NCBI RefSeq assembly: GCF_000253255.1
Contig: NC_015580.1
Coordinates: forward strand, 1,749,001 to 1,813,000
DNA from: Novosphingobium sp. PP1Y
GTDB lineage: Bacteria; Pseudomonadota; Alphaproteobacteria; Sphingomonadales; Sphingomonadaceae
Length of the DNA stretch: 64,000 bases
Direction of reading: 5' to 3'
Part shown: positions 43,031 to 51,825 of the stretch, piece by piece
Numbering within the stretch: the first letter of the stretch is position 1
How the letters are laid out: every line of letters starts with the position of its first letter
Program-made: the position numbers and the translations under genes
The notes under the pieces: generated by a model
The model's database searches: none
What the model was told of the DNA's origin: nothing
The model's input: only the letters and a program-made list of their open reading frames with translations

Positions 43031-43867
43031 ATGGCACTGAAGAACTACAACCCGACCAGCCCCGCCCGCCGCGGCCTGGTCCTCGTCGACAAGTCGGCGC
43101 TGTGGAAGGGCAAGCCGGTCAAGGCGCTTACCGAAGGTAAGAACAAGACCGGTGGCCGCAACAACAAGGGCCATGTCACCTCGCGCGGCATCGCCGGTGG
43201 TCACAAGCAGAAGTACCGCTTCATCGACTTCAAGCGTCGCAAGTGGGACATGGAAGCGACCGTGGAGCGGATCGAATACGATCCCAACCGCACCGCTTTC
43301 ATCGCACTCGTGAAGTACACGGACGGTGAACTCGCCTACATCCTCGCGCCGCAGCGTCTGGCCATCGGCGACGTCGTCGTCGCCGGCGAGAAGACCGACG
43401 TGAAGCCGGGCAATGCGATGCTTCTGTCGCAGATGCCGGTCGGCACGATCTGCCACAACGTCGAGATGAAGCCGGGCAAGGGCGGCCAGATCGCCCGTTC
43501 GGCAGGCACTTACGTCCAGGTCGTCGGTCGTGACCGCGGCATGGTCATCGTGCGCCTCAACTCGGGCGAGCAGCGCTACCTGCGCGGCGATTGCATGGGC
43601 ACGGTTGGCGCGGTCTCGAACCCCGACAACCAGAACCAGACCCTCGCCAAGGCTGGCCGCAAGCGTTGGATGGGCCGTCGCCCGCTGACCCGCGGCGTCG
43701 CCAAGAACCCGGTCGACCACCCGCACGGCGGTGGTGAAGGCCGCACCTCGGGCGGCCGTCACCCGGTCACTCCGTGGGGCAAGCCGACCAAGGGTGCCCG
43801 CACTCGCAACAACAAGCAGACGGACAAGATGATCATCCGTTCGCGCCACGCCAAGAAGAAGAGGTAA
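43031..43867 (+). CDS. rplB: 50S ribosomal protein L2
   Basis: 278 residues, full length. It has the RNA-binding NNKGHVTSRGIAGGHKQKYR and the C-terminal NPVDHPHGGGEGRTSGGRHP containing the conserved His of the peptidyl-transferase region. It starts four bases after rplW. Confidence 0.99.
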   Translation: MALKNYNPTSPARRGLVLVDKSALWKGKPVKALTEGKNKTGGRNNKGHVTSRGIAGGHKQKYRFIDFKRRKWDMEATVERIEYDPNRTAFIALVKYTDGELAYILAPQRLAIGDVVVAGEKTDVKPGNAMLLSQMPVGTICHNVEMKPGKGGQIARSAGTYVQVVGRDRGMVIVRLNSGEQRYLRGDCMGTVGAVSNPDNQNQTLAKAGRKRWMGRRPLTRGVAKNPVDHPHGGGEGRTSGGRHPVTPWGKPTKGARTRNNKQTDKMIIRSRHAKKKR

Positions 43868-43873
43868 GACACG

Positions 43874-44152
43874 ATGGCACGTTCCGTCTGGAAAGGCCCC
43901 TTCGTCGACCTGTACCTTCTCAAGAAGGCCGAGGTCGCGCAGGATGCAGGAGCCAAGGCCGGCCCGATCAAGACCTGGTCGCGTCGTTCCACTATCCTTC
44001 CGCAGTTCGTTGGTTTGACCTTCCAGGTCTACAACGGTCACAAGTTCATCCCGGTCTCGGTCAACGAGGACATGGTCGGCCACAAGCTCGGTGAATTTGC
44101 GCCCACGCGCACGTTCCCCGGTCACGCCGCCGACAAGAAGGGCAAGCGCTAA
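43874..44152 (+). CDS. rpsS: 30S ribosomal protein S19
   Basis: 92 residues, full length: ARSVWKGPFVDLYLLKKAE, then TWSRRSTILPQFVGLTFQVY and GHKLGEFAPTRTFPGHAADK. A 30S head protein that pairs with S13. Its stop shares a base with the start of rplV. Confidence 0.98.
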   Translation: MARSVWKGPFVDLYLLKKAEVAQDAGAKAGPIKTWSRRSTILPQFVGLTFQVYNGHKFIPVSVNEDMVGHKLGEFAPTRTFPGHAADKKGKR

Positions 44153-44529
44153 TGAGCAAGCAGGCAGCACCCCGCCGCGTTGGCGAGAAGGAAGCTCTTG
44201 CGGTCGGCACCACCATTCGTGGTTCCGCCCAGAAGCTCAACCTCGTCGCCGGCCTGATCCGCGGCAAGAAGGCCGAGGAAGCCATGAACATCCTCGCTTT
44301 CTCGAAGAAGGCGATGGCCGTGGATGCACGCAAGGTTCTCGCTTCGGCGATCGCCAATGCGGAAAACAACCACAACCTCGACGTCGACGCTCTCGTCGTT
44401 GCCGAGGCGTCGGTCGGCAAGTCGATCACCATGAAGCGTTTCCACGCTCGTGGTCGCGGCAAGTCCACCCGGATCCTCAAGCCGTTCTCGCGCCTCAGGA
44501 TCGTCGTTCGCGAAGTCGAGGAGGCCTGA
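44152..44529 (+). CDS. rplV: 50S ribosomal protein L22
   Basis: 125 residues: KLNLVAGLIRGKKAEEAMNI, then VLASAIANAENNHNLDVDAL and the tunnel loop region FHARGRGKSTRILKPFSRLR. The macrolide-contact loop is of normal length. One-base overlap with rpsS. Confidence 0.98.
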   Translation: MSKQAAPRRVGEKEALAVGTTIRGSAQKLNLVAGLIRGKKAEEAMNILAFSKKAMAVDARKVLASAIANAENNHNLDVDALVVAEASVGKSITMKRFHARGRGKSTRILKPFSRLRIVVREVEEA

Positions 44530-44532
44530 TCC

Positions 44533-45228
44533 ATGGGTCACAAGAGCAATCCGATCGGTCTGCGTCTGCAGATCAACCGTACCTGGGACAGCCGCTGGTT
44601 CGCGGAAGGCCGGGACTACGGCAAGCTGCTTGAGGAAGACCTCAAGATCCGCAAGTTCATCATCGAGAGCGTGCCCCAGGCAGCGATCTCGAAGGTGGTG
44701 ATCGAGCGTCCCGCCAAGCTGTGCCGCGTGTCGATCTATGCCGCCCGTCCGGGTGTCATCATCGGCAAGAAGGGCGCCGACATCGAGAAGCTTCGCAAGA
44801 AGCTCGCTGCGATGACCGAAAGCGAAGTGAAGCTGAACATCGTCGAAATCCGCAAGCCGGAAATCGACGCCAAGCTCGTCGCCCAGGGCATTGCCGACCA
44901 GCTCGTGCGTCGCGTCGCTTTCCGCCGCGCCATGAAGCGTGCGATGCAGTCCGCGATGCGTCTGGGCGCCGAAGGCGTCAAGATCATGTGCGGTGGCCGT
45001 CTCGGCGGCGCTGAAATCGCCCGTGTCGAGCAGTATCGCGAAGGTCGCGTTCCGCTCCACACGCTGCGTGCGAACATCGACTATGCCGAAGCCGAGGCGC
45101 TGACCGCCTATGGCATCATCGGCATCAAGGTGTGGGTCTTCAAGGGCGAGATTCTCGGCCACGACCCGACGGCGCAGGATCGTTTGATGATGGAGGCCCA
45201 GACCTCCGGCGTCCGTCCGGCGCGCTGA
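44533..45228 (+). CDS. rpsC: 30S ribosomal protein S3
   Basis: 231 residues. The KH-type domain has VSIYAARPGVIIGKKGADIE; the C-terminal domain has KIMCGGRLGGAEIARVEQYR and VPLHTLRANIDYAEAEALTA. S3 forms part of the mRNA entry helicase with S4 and S5. Full length. Confidence 0.99.
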   Translation: MGHKSNPIGLRLQINRTWDSRWFAEGRDYGKLLEEDLKIRKFIIESVPQAAISKVVIERPAKLCRVSIYAARPGVIIGKKGADIEKLRKKLAAMTESEVKLNIVEIRKPEIDAKLVAQGIADQLVRRVAFRRAMKRAMQSAMRLGAEGVKIMCGGRLGGAEIARVEQYREGRVPLHTLRANIDYAEAEALTAYGIIGIKVWVFKGEILGHDPTAQDRLMMEAQTSGVRPAR

Positions 45229-45249
45229 GGCTTGAGGTAGAGAAGCACC

Positions 45250-45687
45250 ATGCTGCAACCGAAGAAAACCAAGTTCCGCAAGGCGTTCAAAGGTAAGATC
45301 CATGGCAATGCCAAGGGTGGTACCGACCTGAACTTCGGCTCGTACGGCCTCAAGGCCCTCGAGCCCGAGCGGATCACCGCCCGCCAGATCGAGGCGGCTC
45401 GCCGCGCGATCACGCGTCACATCAAGCGCCAGGGCCGTCTCTGGATCCGCGTCTTCCCGGACGTGCCGGTTTCGAAGAAGCCTGCCGAAGTCCGTCAGGG
45501 TAAGGGCAAGGGTTCGGTCGAATACTGGGCAGCCCGCGTCAAGCCGGGTCGCATCCTATTCGAACTGGACGGCGTTGCCGGCCCGCTCGCCGCGGAGGCT
45601 TTCAGCCGCGCCGCGATGAAGCTGCCGATCAAGACCAAGGTCGTTGCCCGTCTCGGCGACACCTCGCACTTGGGTGGAGACAAGTAA
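45250..45687 (+). CDS. rplP: 50S ribosomal protein L16
   Basis: 145 residues: QPKKTKFRKAFKGKIHGNAK, then GSYGLKALEPERITARQIEA and RMGKGKG-type region here as VRQGKGKGSVEYWAARVKPG. It contacts the A-site tRNA elbow. It overlaps rpmC by one base. Confidence 0.98.
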   Translation: MLQPKKTKFRKAFKGKIHGNAKGGTDLNFGSYGLKALEPERITARQIEAARRAITRHIKRQGRLWIRVFPDVPVSKKPAEVRQGKGKGSVEYWAARVKPGRILFELDGVAGPLAAEAFSRAAMKLPIKTKVVARLGDTSHLGGDK

Positions 45688-45887
45688 TGGCGAACCGCAC
45701 TGAAGACTTGCGCGCCAAGACCGACGACCAGCTGACCGCTGAACTCGTCGACCTCAAGCGCGAACAGTTCAACCTGCGTTTCCAGGCCGCCACGAGCCAG
45801 CTCGAGCGCCCGGCACGCATCAAGGAAGTCCGTCGCGACATCGCCCGCATCAAGACGCTCCAGGCTGAGCGTGCGGCGAAGGCGTAA
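45687..45887 (+). CDS. rpmC: 50S ribosomal protein L29
   Basis: 66 residues, two helices: LRAKTDDQLTAELVDLKREQ and FNLRFQAATSQLERPARIKE, then VRRDIARIKTLQAER. A tunnel-exit protein next to L23. Full length. Confidence 0.98.
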   Translation: MANRTEDLRAKTDDQLTAELVDLKREQFNLRFQAATSQLERPARIKEVRRDIARIKTLQAERAAKA

Positions 45888-45899
45888 GGAGGAAACACG

Positions 45900-46187
45900 A
45901 TGCCAAAGCGTATTCTGATCGGTACCGTCGTTTCCGACAAGACCGACAAGACCGTTACCGTGCTCGTCGAGCGTAAGGTGAAGCACCCGTTGTACGGGAA
46001 GATCATCCGCCGTTCGAAGAAGTACCATGCCCACGACGAGGACAACGCCTACCGCACCGGTGAGCGCGTCCGCATCGAGGAAACCAAGCCGATCTCCAAG
46101 ACCAAGTCCTGGAAGGTGCTGGATCGCCTCGCTGCAAGCAAGGGCACTGCTGTCGAGGCCAACCTCGACGTCGAAGCAGCGAACTAA
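45900..46187 (+). CDS. rpsQ: 30S ribosomal protein S17
   Basis: 95 residues: PKRILIGTVVSDKTDKTVTV, then KKYHAHDEDNAYRTGERVRI and SKTKSWKVLDRL. It has about 10 extra residues at the C-terminus compared with E. coli. AAGGAGG precedes the ATG. The 72-bp spacer to rplN has a run of seven T and a small hairpin at about 46207-46233. Confidence 0.98.
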   Translation: MPKRILIGTVVSDKTDKTVTVLVERKVKHPLYGKIIRRSKKYHAHDEDNAYRTGERVRIEETKPISKTKSWKVLDRLAASKGTAVEANLDVEAAN

Positions 46188-46259
46188 GACGTTTTTTTGG
46201 AACTGCTGGGCTGGTTTCGGCCAAAGTCCCAGTAAGCCAGTTGAGAAGGAACCGGATCG

Positions 46260-46628
46260 ATGATCCAGATGCAATCCAATCTCGACGTCGCGGACAACAG
46301 CGGCGCAAAGCGCGTCCAGTGCATCAAGGTACTGGGCGGGTCCAAGCGTCGCTTCGCCGGCGTCGGCGACATCATCGTGGTGTCGGTGAAGGAGGCGCAG
46401 CCCCGCGCTCGCGTCAAGAAGGGCGACGTTCACCGTGCGGTGATCGTGCGCACCAAGAAGGACGTGCGCCGCGCTGACGGCAGCGTTATCCGCTTCGACA
46501 GCAACGCAGCTGTCCTCGTCAACAAGAACGAGGAGCCGATCGGCACCCGTATCTTCGGCCCCGTCGTGCGTGAACTGCGCGGACGTGGCTTCATGAAGAT
46601 CATCTCGCTCGCTCCGGAGGTGCTGTAA
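46260..46628 (+). CDS. rplN: 50S ribosomal protein L14
   Basis: 122 residues, the canonical length: MIQMQSNLDVADNSGAKRVQ, then GDIIVVSVKEAQPRARVKKG and RIFGPVVRELRGRGFMKIIS. It forms intersubunit bridges and is the RsfS binding site. It overlaps rplX by one base. First gene of the spc section. Confidence 0.98.
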   Translation: MIQMQSNLDVADNSGAKRVQCIKVLGGSKRRFAGVGDIIVVSVKEAQPRARVKKGDVHRAVIVRTKKDVRRADGSVIRFDSNAAVLVNKNEEPIGTRIFGPVVRELRGRGFMKIISLAPEVL

Positions 46629-46945
46629 TGGCTGCCGCGAAGATCAAGAAGGGTGACAGCGTCGTCGTCCTGTCCGGCAAGGACAAGGGCCGCACCGGTA
46701 CCGTGCTTCAGGTTCTCCCGAAGGACGGCAAGGTCGTGGTCGAAGGCGTCAACGTCGCCACCAAGCACCGCAAGCCGACGCAGATGAACCCGCAGGGTGG
46801 CATCGAGCGCACGCCGGCTCCGATGGCGATCAGCAAGGTCGCGGTTGCCGACAAGGACGGCAAGCCGACCCGCGTTCGCTTCGAAACCAAGGACGGCAAG
46901 AAGGTCCGTGTGGCCGTGAAGTCCGGGGAGACCATCGATGGCTGA
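46628..46945 (+). CDS. rplX: 50S ribosomal protein L24
   Basis: 105 residues with the KOW motif KKGDSVVVLSGKDKGRTGTV and VVVEGVNVATKHRKPTQMNP. An assembly-initiator protein at the tunnel exit. It overlaps rplE by 8 bp. Confidence 0.98.
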   Translation: MAAAKIKKGDSVVVLSGKDKGRTGTVLQVLPKDGKVVVEGVNVATKHRKPTQMNPQGGIERTPAPMAISKVAVADKDGKPTRVRFETKDGKKVRVAVKSGETIDG

Positions 46946-47519
46946 GAAGTACACTCCGCGCATGCGTTCGCGCTACGACGACGAGATCGTCAAGGCGATG
47001 ACCGAGAAGTTCGGTTACAAGAACGTCATGGAAGTGCCCAGGATCGAGAAGATCACGCTCAACATGGGCGTGGGCGAGGCGAGCCAGGACAAGAAGAAGG
47101 TCCAGACCGCCGCTGCCGAGATGGAGGCGATCGCCGGCCAGAAGCCCGTGATCACCAAGGCTCGCAAGTCGATCGCGCAGTTCAAGCTGCGTGAAGGCAT
47201 GCCGATCGGTTGCAAGGTTACCCTGCGCCGTGAACGCATGTACGAGTTCCTCGATCGTCTGATCACCATCGCGATGCCCCGCATCCGTGACTTCCGTGGC
47301 CTCAACCCGAAGTCGTTCGACGGCCGCGGCAACTACGCGATGGGTCTCAAGGAGCAGATCATCTTCCCGGAGATCAGCTACGACAAGATCGAGAAGGTGC
47401 GTGGCATGGACATCATCGTCACCACCACCGCCAAGACCGACGACGAGGCGCGCGAGCTGCTGCGTCTGTTCGGTTTCCCGTTCCCGGCCGAAGCCGAGGA
47501 ACAGAAGGAGGCGGCGTGA
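46938..47519 (+). CDS. rplE: 50S ribosomal protein L5
   Basis: 193 residues: MEVPRIEKITLNMGVGEASQ, then GMPIGCKVTLRRERMYEFLD and GRGNYAMGLKEQIIFPEISY. It binds 5S rRNA in the central protuberance. The tail EAEEQKEAA extends slightly beyond the usual 179 residues. Confidence 0.98.
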   Translation: MAEKYTPRMRSRYDDEIVKAMTEKFGYKNVMEVPRIEKITLNMGVGEASQDKKKVQTAAAEMEAIAGQKPVITKARKSIAQFKLREGMPIGCKVTLRRERMYEFLDRLITIAMPRIRDFRGLNPKSFDGRGNYAMGLKEQIIFPEISYDKIEKVRGMDIIVTTTAKTDDEARELLRLFGFPFPAEAEEQKEAA

Positions 47520-47548
47520 GCCGCCGCTGAGGAAGAGAGCTTAAGTCC

Positions 47549-47854
47549 ATGGCGAAACTGAGTTCCGTGAACAAGAACGAGCGTCGCAAGAAGCTCGTCA
47601 AGAAGTACGCAGGCAAGTATGCGCGCCTCAAGGCGATCGCTGACGATGAATCGCTCGACGAAACCGAGCGTCTCATCGCCCGCCTGAAGCTGGCCGAGAT
47701 CCCGCGCAACGGCAACCCGACCCGGGTTCGCAACCGCTGCGCCACGACCGGCCGTCCGCGCGGTTACTACCGCAAGTTCGGCCTCTGCCGCATCGAGCTG
47801 CGCGATCTTGCCAACAAGGGCATGATCCCCGGCGTGACGAAGTCGAGCTGGTAA
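47549..47854 (+). CDS. rpsN: 30S ribosomal protein S14 (zinc-free type)
   Basis: 101 residues, the long form without the CxxC pairs of zinc-binding S14: NKNERRKKLVKKYAGKYARL, then RVRNRCATTGRPRGYYRKFG and RDLANKGMIPGVTKSSW. Full length. Confidence 0.98.
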   Translation: MAKLSSVNKNERRKKLVKKYAGKYARLKAIADDESLDETERLIARLKLAEIPRNGNPTRVRNRCATTGRPRGYYRKFGLCRIELRDLANKGMIPGVTKSSW

Positions 47855-47868
47855 GGGGCATATAGAAA

Positions 47869-48264
47869 ATGGCTATGACCGATCCCCTGGGTGATATGCT
47901 CACCCGCATCCGCAACGGCCAGCGCGCCAAGAAGGACTCCGTCCTGTCGCCGGCCTCCAAGCTTCGTGCACGCGTGCTCGAAGTGCTCCAGCGCGAAGGC
48001 TACATCCGTGGCTACAGCGAAGATGCCACCGGCGCTCACCCGCAGCTGCGCATCGAACTGAAGTACTTTGAAGGCGAGCCCGCCATCAAGCACGTTCAGC
48101 GCGTTTCCAAGCCTGGTCGCCGCGTCTATTCGGGTTCCAAGGAACTTCCGATCGTGCGCAACGGCCTTGGCATCACCATCGTCTCGACGCCCAAGGGCGT
48201 GCTTTCCGACGCGGAAGCCCGTTCGCAGAACGTCGGCGGCGAAGTGCTTGCGGAGGTGTTCTGA
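47869..48264 (+). CDS. rpsH: 30S ribosomal protein S8
   Basis: 131 residues: MTDPLGDMLTRIRNGQRAKK, then KPGRRVYSGSKELPIVRNGL and GITIVSTPKGVLSDAEARSQ. The start may be ATG 47869 or the ATG two codons on. In enterobacteria S8 represses the spc operon. One-base overlap with rplF. Confidence 0.98.
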   Translation: MAMTDPLGDMLTRIRNGQRAKKDSVLSPASKLRARVLEVLQREGYIRGYSEDATGAHPQLRIELKYFEGEPAIKHVQRVSKPGRRVYSGSKELPIVRNGLGITIVSTPKGVLSDAEARSQNVGGEVLAEVF

Positions 48265-48797
48265 TGAGCCGCATCGGCAAGAAGGCGGTTGCGATCCCCG
48301 GCGGTGTCACCGCCGCGATCGACAACGGCATCCTCTCGGTCAAGGGGCCCAAGGGCGCCCTGACCATGGGTCTTTCTGACCAGGTGACCTACGCGGTTGA
48401 AGACGGCACCATTGCGGTGAAGCCGATCAACCAGTCGAAGCAGGCCCGCAGCCACTGGGGCATGCAGCGCACGCTCGTTGCCAACCTGATCGAAGGCGTG
48501 ACCGAAGGTTTCTCCAAGGTCCTCGAGATCAAGGGCGTCGGCTACCGCGCGCAGGCCCAGGGCAAGAAGCTCAAGCTTCAGCTCGGCTTCTCGCACGATG
48601 TCGACATCGACGTGCCCGAAGGCATCGAGATCAAGACCCCGGACAACACCACGGTCGAGATCTCCGGTATTGACAAGCAGAAGGTCGGCCAGATTGCGGC
48701 CGAGATCCGTCGCTGGCGCAAGCCCGAACCCTACAAGGGCAAGGGCATCAAGTACCGCGGCGAGTTCATCTTCCGCAAGGAAGGGAAGAAGAAGTAA
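48264..48797 (+). CDS. rplF: 50S ribosomal protein L6
   Basis: 177 residues: SRIGKKAVAIPGGVTAAIDN, then KVLEIKGVGYRAQAQGKKLK and RRWRKPEPYKGKGIKYRGEF, the conserved end. Two related RNA-binding folds near the GTPase-associated centre. Full length. Confidence 0.98.
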   Translation: MSRIGKKAVAIPGGVTAAIDNGILSVKGPKGALTMGLSDQVTYAVEDGTIAVKPINQSKQARSHWGMQRTLVANLIEGVTEGFSKVLEIKGVGYRAQAQGKKLKLQLGFSHDVDIDVPEGIEIKTPDNTTVEISGIDKQKVGQIAAEIRRWRKPEPYKGKGIKYRGEFIFRKEGKKK

Positions 48798-49135
48798 TGG
48801 CAAAGCTTTCCCTTTTCGAACGCCGTCGCCGGCGTGTTCGTACCGCTCTGCGTGCCCGTGGCGGCGATCGTCCGCGTCTGTCGGTGCACCGCACCGGCCG
48901 TCACATCTATGCGCAGATCATCGATGATGCGCAGGGCCGCACCGTGGCTGCCGCCAATACCCTTGGCGGCAAGGGCACCGACGTCGACGCGGCTACCCGC
49001 GTCGGCAAGGAGCTCGCCGAGGCTGCCAAGAAGGCGGGCGTGACTTCCGTCGTGTTCGACCGTGGCGGTTTCCTGTTCCATGGCCGCGTCAAGGCGCTGG
49101 CCGAAGCCGCCCGCGAAGGCGGGCTGGAGTTCTGA
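48797..49135 (+). CDS. rplR: 50S ribosomal protein L18
   Basis: 112 residues: RRRRRVRTALRARGGDRPRL, then SVHRTGRHIYAQIIDD and VVFDRGGFLFHGRVKALAEA. It binds 5S rRNA with L5. One-base overlap with rplF. Confidence 0.97.
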   Translation: MAKLSLFERRRRRVRTALRARGGDRPRLSVHRTGRHIYAQIIDDAQGRTVAAANTLGGKGTDVDAATRVGKELAEAAKKAGVTSVVFDRGGFLFHGRVKALAEAAREGGLEF

Positions 49136-49137
49136 TC

Positions 49138-49854
49138 ATGGCTGACGAAAACACCAACCCCGAACAGCCGATTGCGGCTGAGCACCCGCAGGGCGGTGAG
49201 CCGCGGGAGGCCCGTGAGGGTCGCGGTCGTGGCGGCCGTGGTCGCGGTGATCGTGGCGAGCGTGGCGGCCGTGGCCGTCGCGACGACCGTCGCGGCAATC
49301 GCAACGAGGAAGATGGTGGTGAGGAGCTGATCGAAAAGCTCGTCCACATCAACCGCGTTTCGAAGACCGTGAAGGGCGGCAAGCGCTTCGGTTTCGCTGC
49401 TCTCGTCGTCGTTGGCGACGGCAAGGGCCGCGTCGGTTTCGGCCACGCGAAGGCTCGCGAAGTTCCCGAGGCGATCACCAAGGCCACTGCTTCTGCCAAG
49501 AAGAAGATGGTCCGCGTGCCGCTCAAGGAAGGCCGCACCCTGCACCACGACGGCAAGGGCCGTTTCGGTGCCGGCAAGGTCAACGTGCGTACCGCCCCGG
49601 CCGGTACCGGCATCATCGCCGGCGGTCCGATGCGCGCCGTGTTCGAGAGCCTGGGCGTTGCTGACGTCGTGACCAAGTCGGTCGGTACGTCGAACCCCTA
49701 CAACATGATCCGCGCCACCTTCGACGCGCTGACCAACCAGACTTCGCCGAAGTCGGTTGCCCAGCGTCGTGGCAAGAAGGTTGCCGACCTCCTTGGTCGT
49801 GGCGGTGCCAGCGAAGCAGAGGCCGAGGCCGCTGCCGAAGCCATCGTGGAGTAA
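49138..49854 (+). CDS. rpsE: 30S ribosomal protein S5 with Arg/Gly-rich N-terminal extension
   Basis: 238 residues against about 166 in E. coli. The core from residue 60 is normal: LIEKLVHINRVSKTVKGGKR, then GTGIIAGGPMRAVFESLGVA and SVGTSNPYNMIRATFDALTN. The first 60 residues are disordered and rich in RG/RGG (REGRGRGGRGRGDRGERGGR), like RNA-binding RGG tails, and the C-terminus has an extra Ala/Glu-rich end. The extension may add rRNA or mRNA contacts at the entry side of the 30S. Confidence 0.98.
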   Translation: MADENTNPEQPIAAEHPQGGEPREAREGRGRGGRGRGDRGERGGRGRRDDRRGNRNEEDGGEELIEKLVHINRVSKTVKGGKRFGFAALVVVGDGKGRVGFGHAKAREVPEAITKATASAKKKMVRVPLKEGRTLHHDGKGRFGAGKVNVRTAPAGTGIIAGGPMRAVFESLGVADVVTKSVGTSNPYNMIRATFDALTNQTSPKSVAQRRGKKVADLLGRGGASEAEAEAAAEAIVE

Positions 49855-49860
49855 TCAACC

Positions 49861-50037
49861 ATGGCCAAGATCAAGATCAAGCAGATCGGTTCGCCGATCC
49901 GTCGCCCCGAGAGCCAGAAGAAGATCCTCATCGGTCTTGGCCTCGGCAAGATGCACAAGGTCGTCGAACTCGAGGACACCGCCGAAGTTCGCGGTGCGAT
50001 CGCCAAGCTGCCCCACATGGTGGCCGTGGTCGACTGA
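49861..50037 (+). CDS. rpmD: 50S ribosomal protein L30
   Basis: 58 residues, the normal size: KIKIKQIGSPIRRPESQKKI, then GLGLGKMHKVVELEDT and KLPHMVAVVD. It begins six bases after rpsE and is followed by a terminator, so rplO is separated from the rest of the spc cluster. Confidence 0.97.
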   Translation: MAKIKIKQIGSPIRRPESQKKILIGLGLGKMHKVVELEDTAEVRGAIAKLPHMVAVVD

Positions 50038-50087
50038 CCTGCTCGTTGGTTCTCCCTTGCGGGGAACGGTCGAGAGACATTCGAAAA

Positions 50088-50118
50088 GGGCTCCGGCGGC
50101 GACGTCGGGGCCCTTTTT
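50088..50118 (+). terminator. rho-independent terminator after rpmD
   Basis: GGGCTCCG (50088-50095) pairs with CGGGGCCC (50106-50113) with one wobble, followed by five T. It ends the S10-spc transcript before the interposed genes. Confidence 0.88.
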
Positions 50119-50249
50119 CCTTGGCCCGTTGCGCGATTCGCCGCGTCGCGCTTTGATTACGCGGAGTTGCCGGTTAGGACTGCGCCTTGGGGCGGCCCGC
50201 CGATGGCGCATCGGGCTGCGGGCGATGAGGGCAGGGGGCTTTTGCCGAG

Positions 50250-51710
50250 ATGAAGCAAGCACAGTTCCCGGCGTGGTACGGGATCATCTTCCTGCTCGTT
50301 GCACTCGCCCTGCGCGCCAGCACATTCGGCGACCCCAACCTCCACGTCGACGAGACGTTCTACCAGACCGTAGGCATCGCCATGCACCAGCAGCATGCGG
50401 TGCCCTATGTCGACGTCTGGGACCGCAAGCCCTGGGGGCTGTTCTTTCTCTATTACCTGATTGCCTTCATTTCCTATTCCCCGCTGGCCTACCAGCTGGT
50501 GGCAACGGTCCTCGCGGCGGCGACGGCATGGGTGATCGGTTCGATCGCGAGTTTCTGGAACCGGGCGCAGGGCGGTCTTCTTGCGGGAATCGCCTATCTG
50601 TTGTGGCTGGAGCAGGAGCAGGGTTTCGGCGGCCAGTCCCCGATCTTCTACAATCTCTTCGTGGGAAGTGCGGCGCTGCTGGTCCTGCAGGCGGTACCGG
50701 ACCTGCGCGAAGGAAAGCCGGGTTGGCGTCCCTATGCAGCCATGCTGCTGGGTGGATGTGCTATCACGGTCAAGCAGACCAGCTTCTTTGAGAGCGCCTT
50801 CCTCGGCCTCTATAGCGCCTGGACCTTGTGGCACTCACCGCTTCCGCGCCGCAGGGTCTGCGCGATCATTGCATCGTGGGCGCTGCTGGGAGCTGCGCCG
50901 ATGCTGGGGATTTCGGCCTGGTACTGGCTGGAAGGCTACTGGGCGATCTACTGGCACGCGATGGTGACATCGAACCTGGCCAAGCCGAAAGTCTGGTTGG
51001 CCTCCGGTATCCGCACGATCCTCATGTTCATCAGGCTTGCGCCGTTCCTCGTCATGGGCGTGCTCGGCATTCCGCAGATGGTTCCGCTGCAGCGCCAATT
51101 CATGGCTTTCTGGCTCCTGGCGGCGACCTTGGGGCTGCTCTCGGTTCCCAATTTCTACGTTCATTATGCCCTGCCGATCCTCGTGCCGCTCACCATCGTC
51201 AGCGCGGGACTGCTCCAGGGACGTATCGCCGGGCCCATCGCCATGGCAGTGCTGGGCTTCCTCGCGTTTCGCGAAACGTCGGTGCTGGACTTCGAGCACG
51301 CCCGGCGCTCGCGCGCGGCGATGGCGCAACTGGCCAAGGCCGTGCGGGCGCATGACGATGGCGGCCCGCTGTTCGTCTACGACGGGCCTTTCCAGCTCTA
51401 TCACTTGACCGGGCACCGCTTCGTGACCCCGCTGGTCTTCCCGCATCACCTTGCCCAGACGATAGAGAAGGACGTCAGCCACCTCTCCACCGCAGGCGAA
51501 GTGCGCCGGGTCCTGGCCGAGCGTCCCAGCACCGTCGTGCTCGCACCAAAGCCGCGGCAGGATCCGGTCAATTGGGAGACGCTGGCGCCGGTGCGCGCCT
51601 ATATCCATGCCAACTGCCGCCTCGTTGCCCGCGTGGAGACGCCCGAGTGGCTCCTCTCGAGCAAGATGGACGTCTGGGCGGACTGCAATCGGCAGGGCAG
51701 GGCGAAATAG
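50250..51710 (+). CDS. GT39/ArnT-like membrane glycosyltransferase
   Basis: A 486-residue polytopic protein of the GT-C superfamily (PMT_2/ArnT-like). The first periplasmic loop carries the acidic motif HVDETFYQTVGIAM and DVWDRKPWGLFFLYYLIAFI, typical of enzymes using polyprenyl-phosphate sugars. About eleven hydrophobic helices follow, and a 130-residue soluble C-terminal domain (VYDGPFQLYHLTGHRFVTPL) faces the periplasm. Substrate unknown: lipid A, protein or glycan modification are all possible. It sits between rpmD and rplO, where most bacteria have nothing. Confidence 0.85.
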   Translation: MKQAQFPAWYGIIFLLVALALRASTFGDPNLHVDETFYQTVGIAMHQQHAVPYVDVWDRKPWGLFFLYYLIAFISYSPLAYQLVATVLAAATAWVIGSIASFWNRAQGGLLAGIAYLLWLEQEQGFGGQSPIFYNLFVGSAALLVLQAVPDLREGKPGWRPYAAMLLGGCAITVKQTSFFESAFLGLYSAWTLWHSPLPRRRVCAIIASWALLGAAPMLGISAWYWLEGYWAIYWHAMVTSNLAKPKVWLASGIRTILMFIRLAPFLVMGVLGIPQMVPLQRQFMAFWLLAATLGLLSVPNFYVHYALPILVPLTIVSAGLLQGRIAGPIAMAVLGFLAFRETSVLDFEHARRSRAAMAQLAKAVRAHDDGGPLFVYDGPFQLYHLTGHRFVTPLVFPHHLAQTIEKDVSHLSTAGEVRRVLAERPSTVVLAPKPRQDPVNWETLAPVRAYIHANCRLVARVETPEWLLSSKMDVWADCNRQGRAK

Positions 51711-51825
51711 CGCCTGTTCGCGCCGGCCTGCCTCTCGTGACACCTTCCTCTGTCCGCCCGCTGTGCTAAGGGCGCTCGCAAGCCCCGGGCGCCGCACCGG
51801 GCCGGATCTCCAGACGAGGAATACC

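Noticed and set aside
46193..46199. Run of seven T after rpsQ as a terminator
   Set aside because: No stable stem precedes it and rplN continues the operon.
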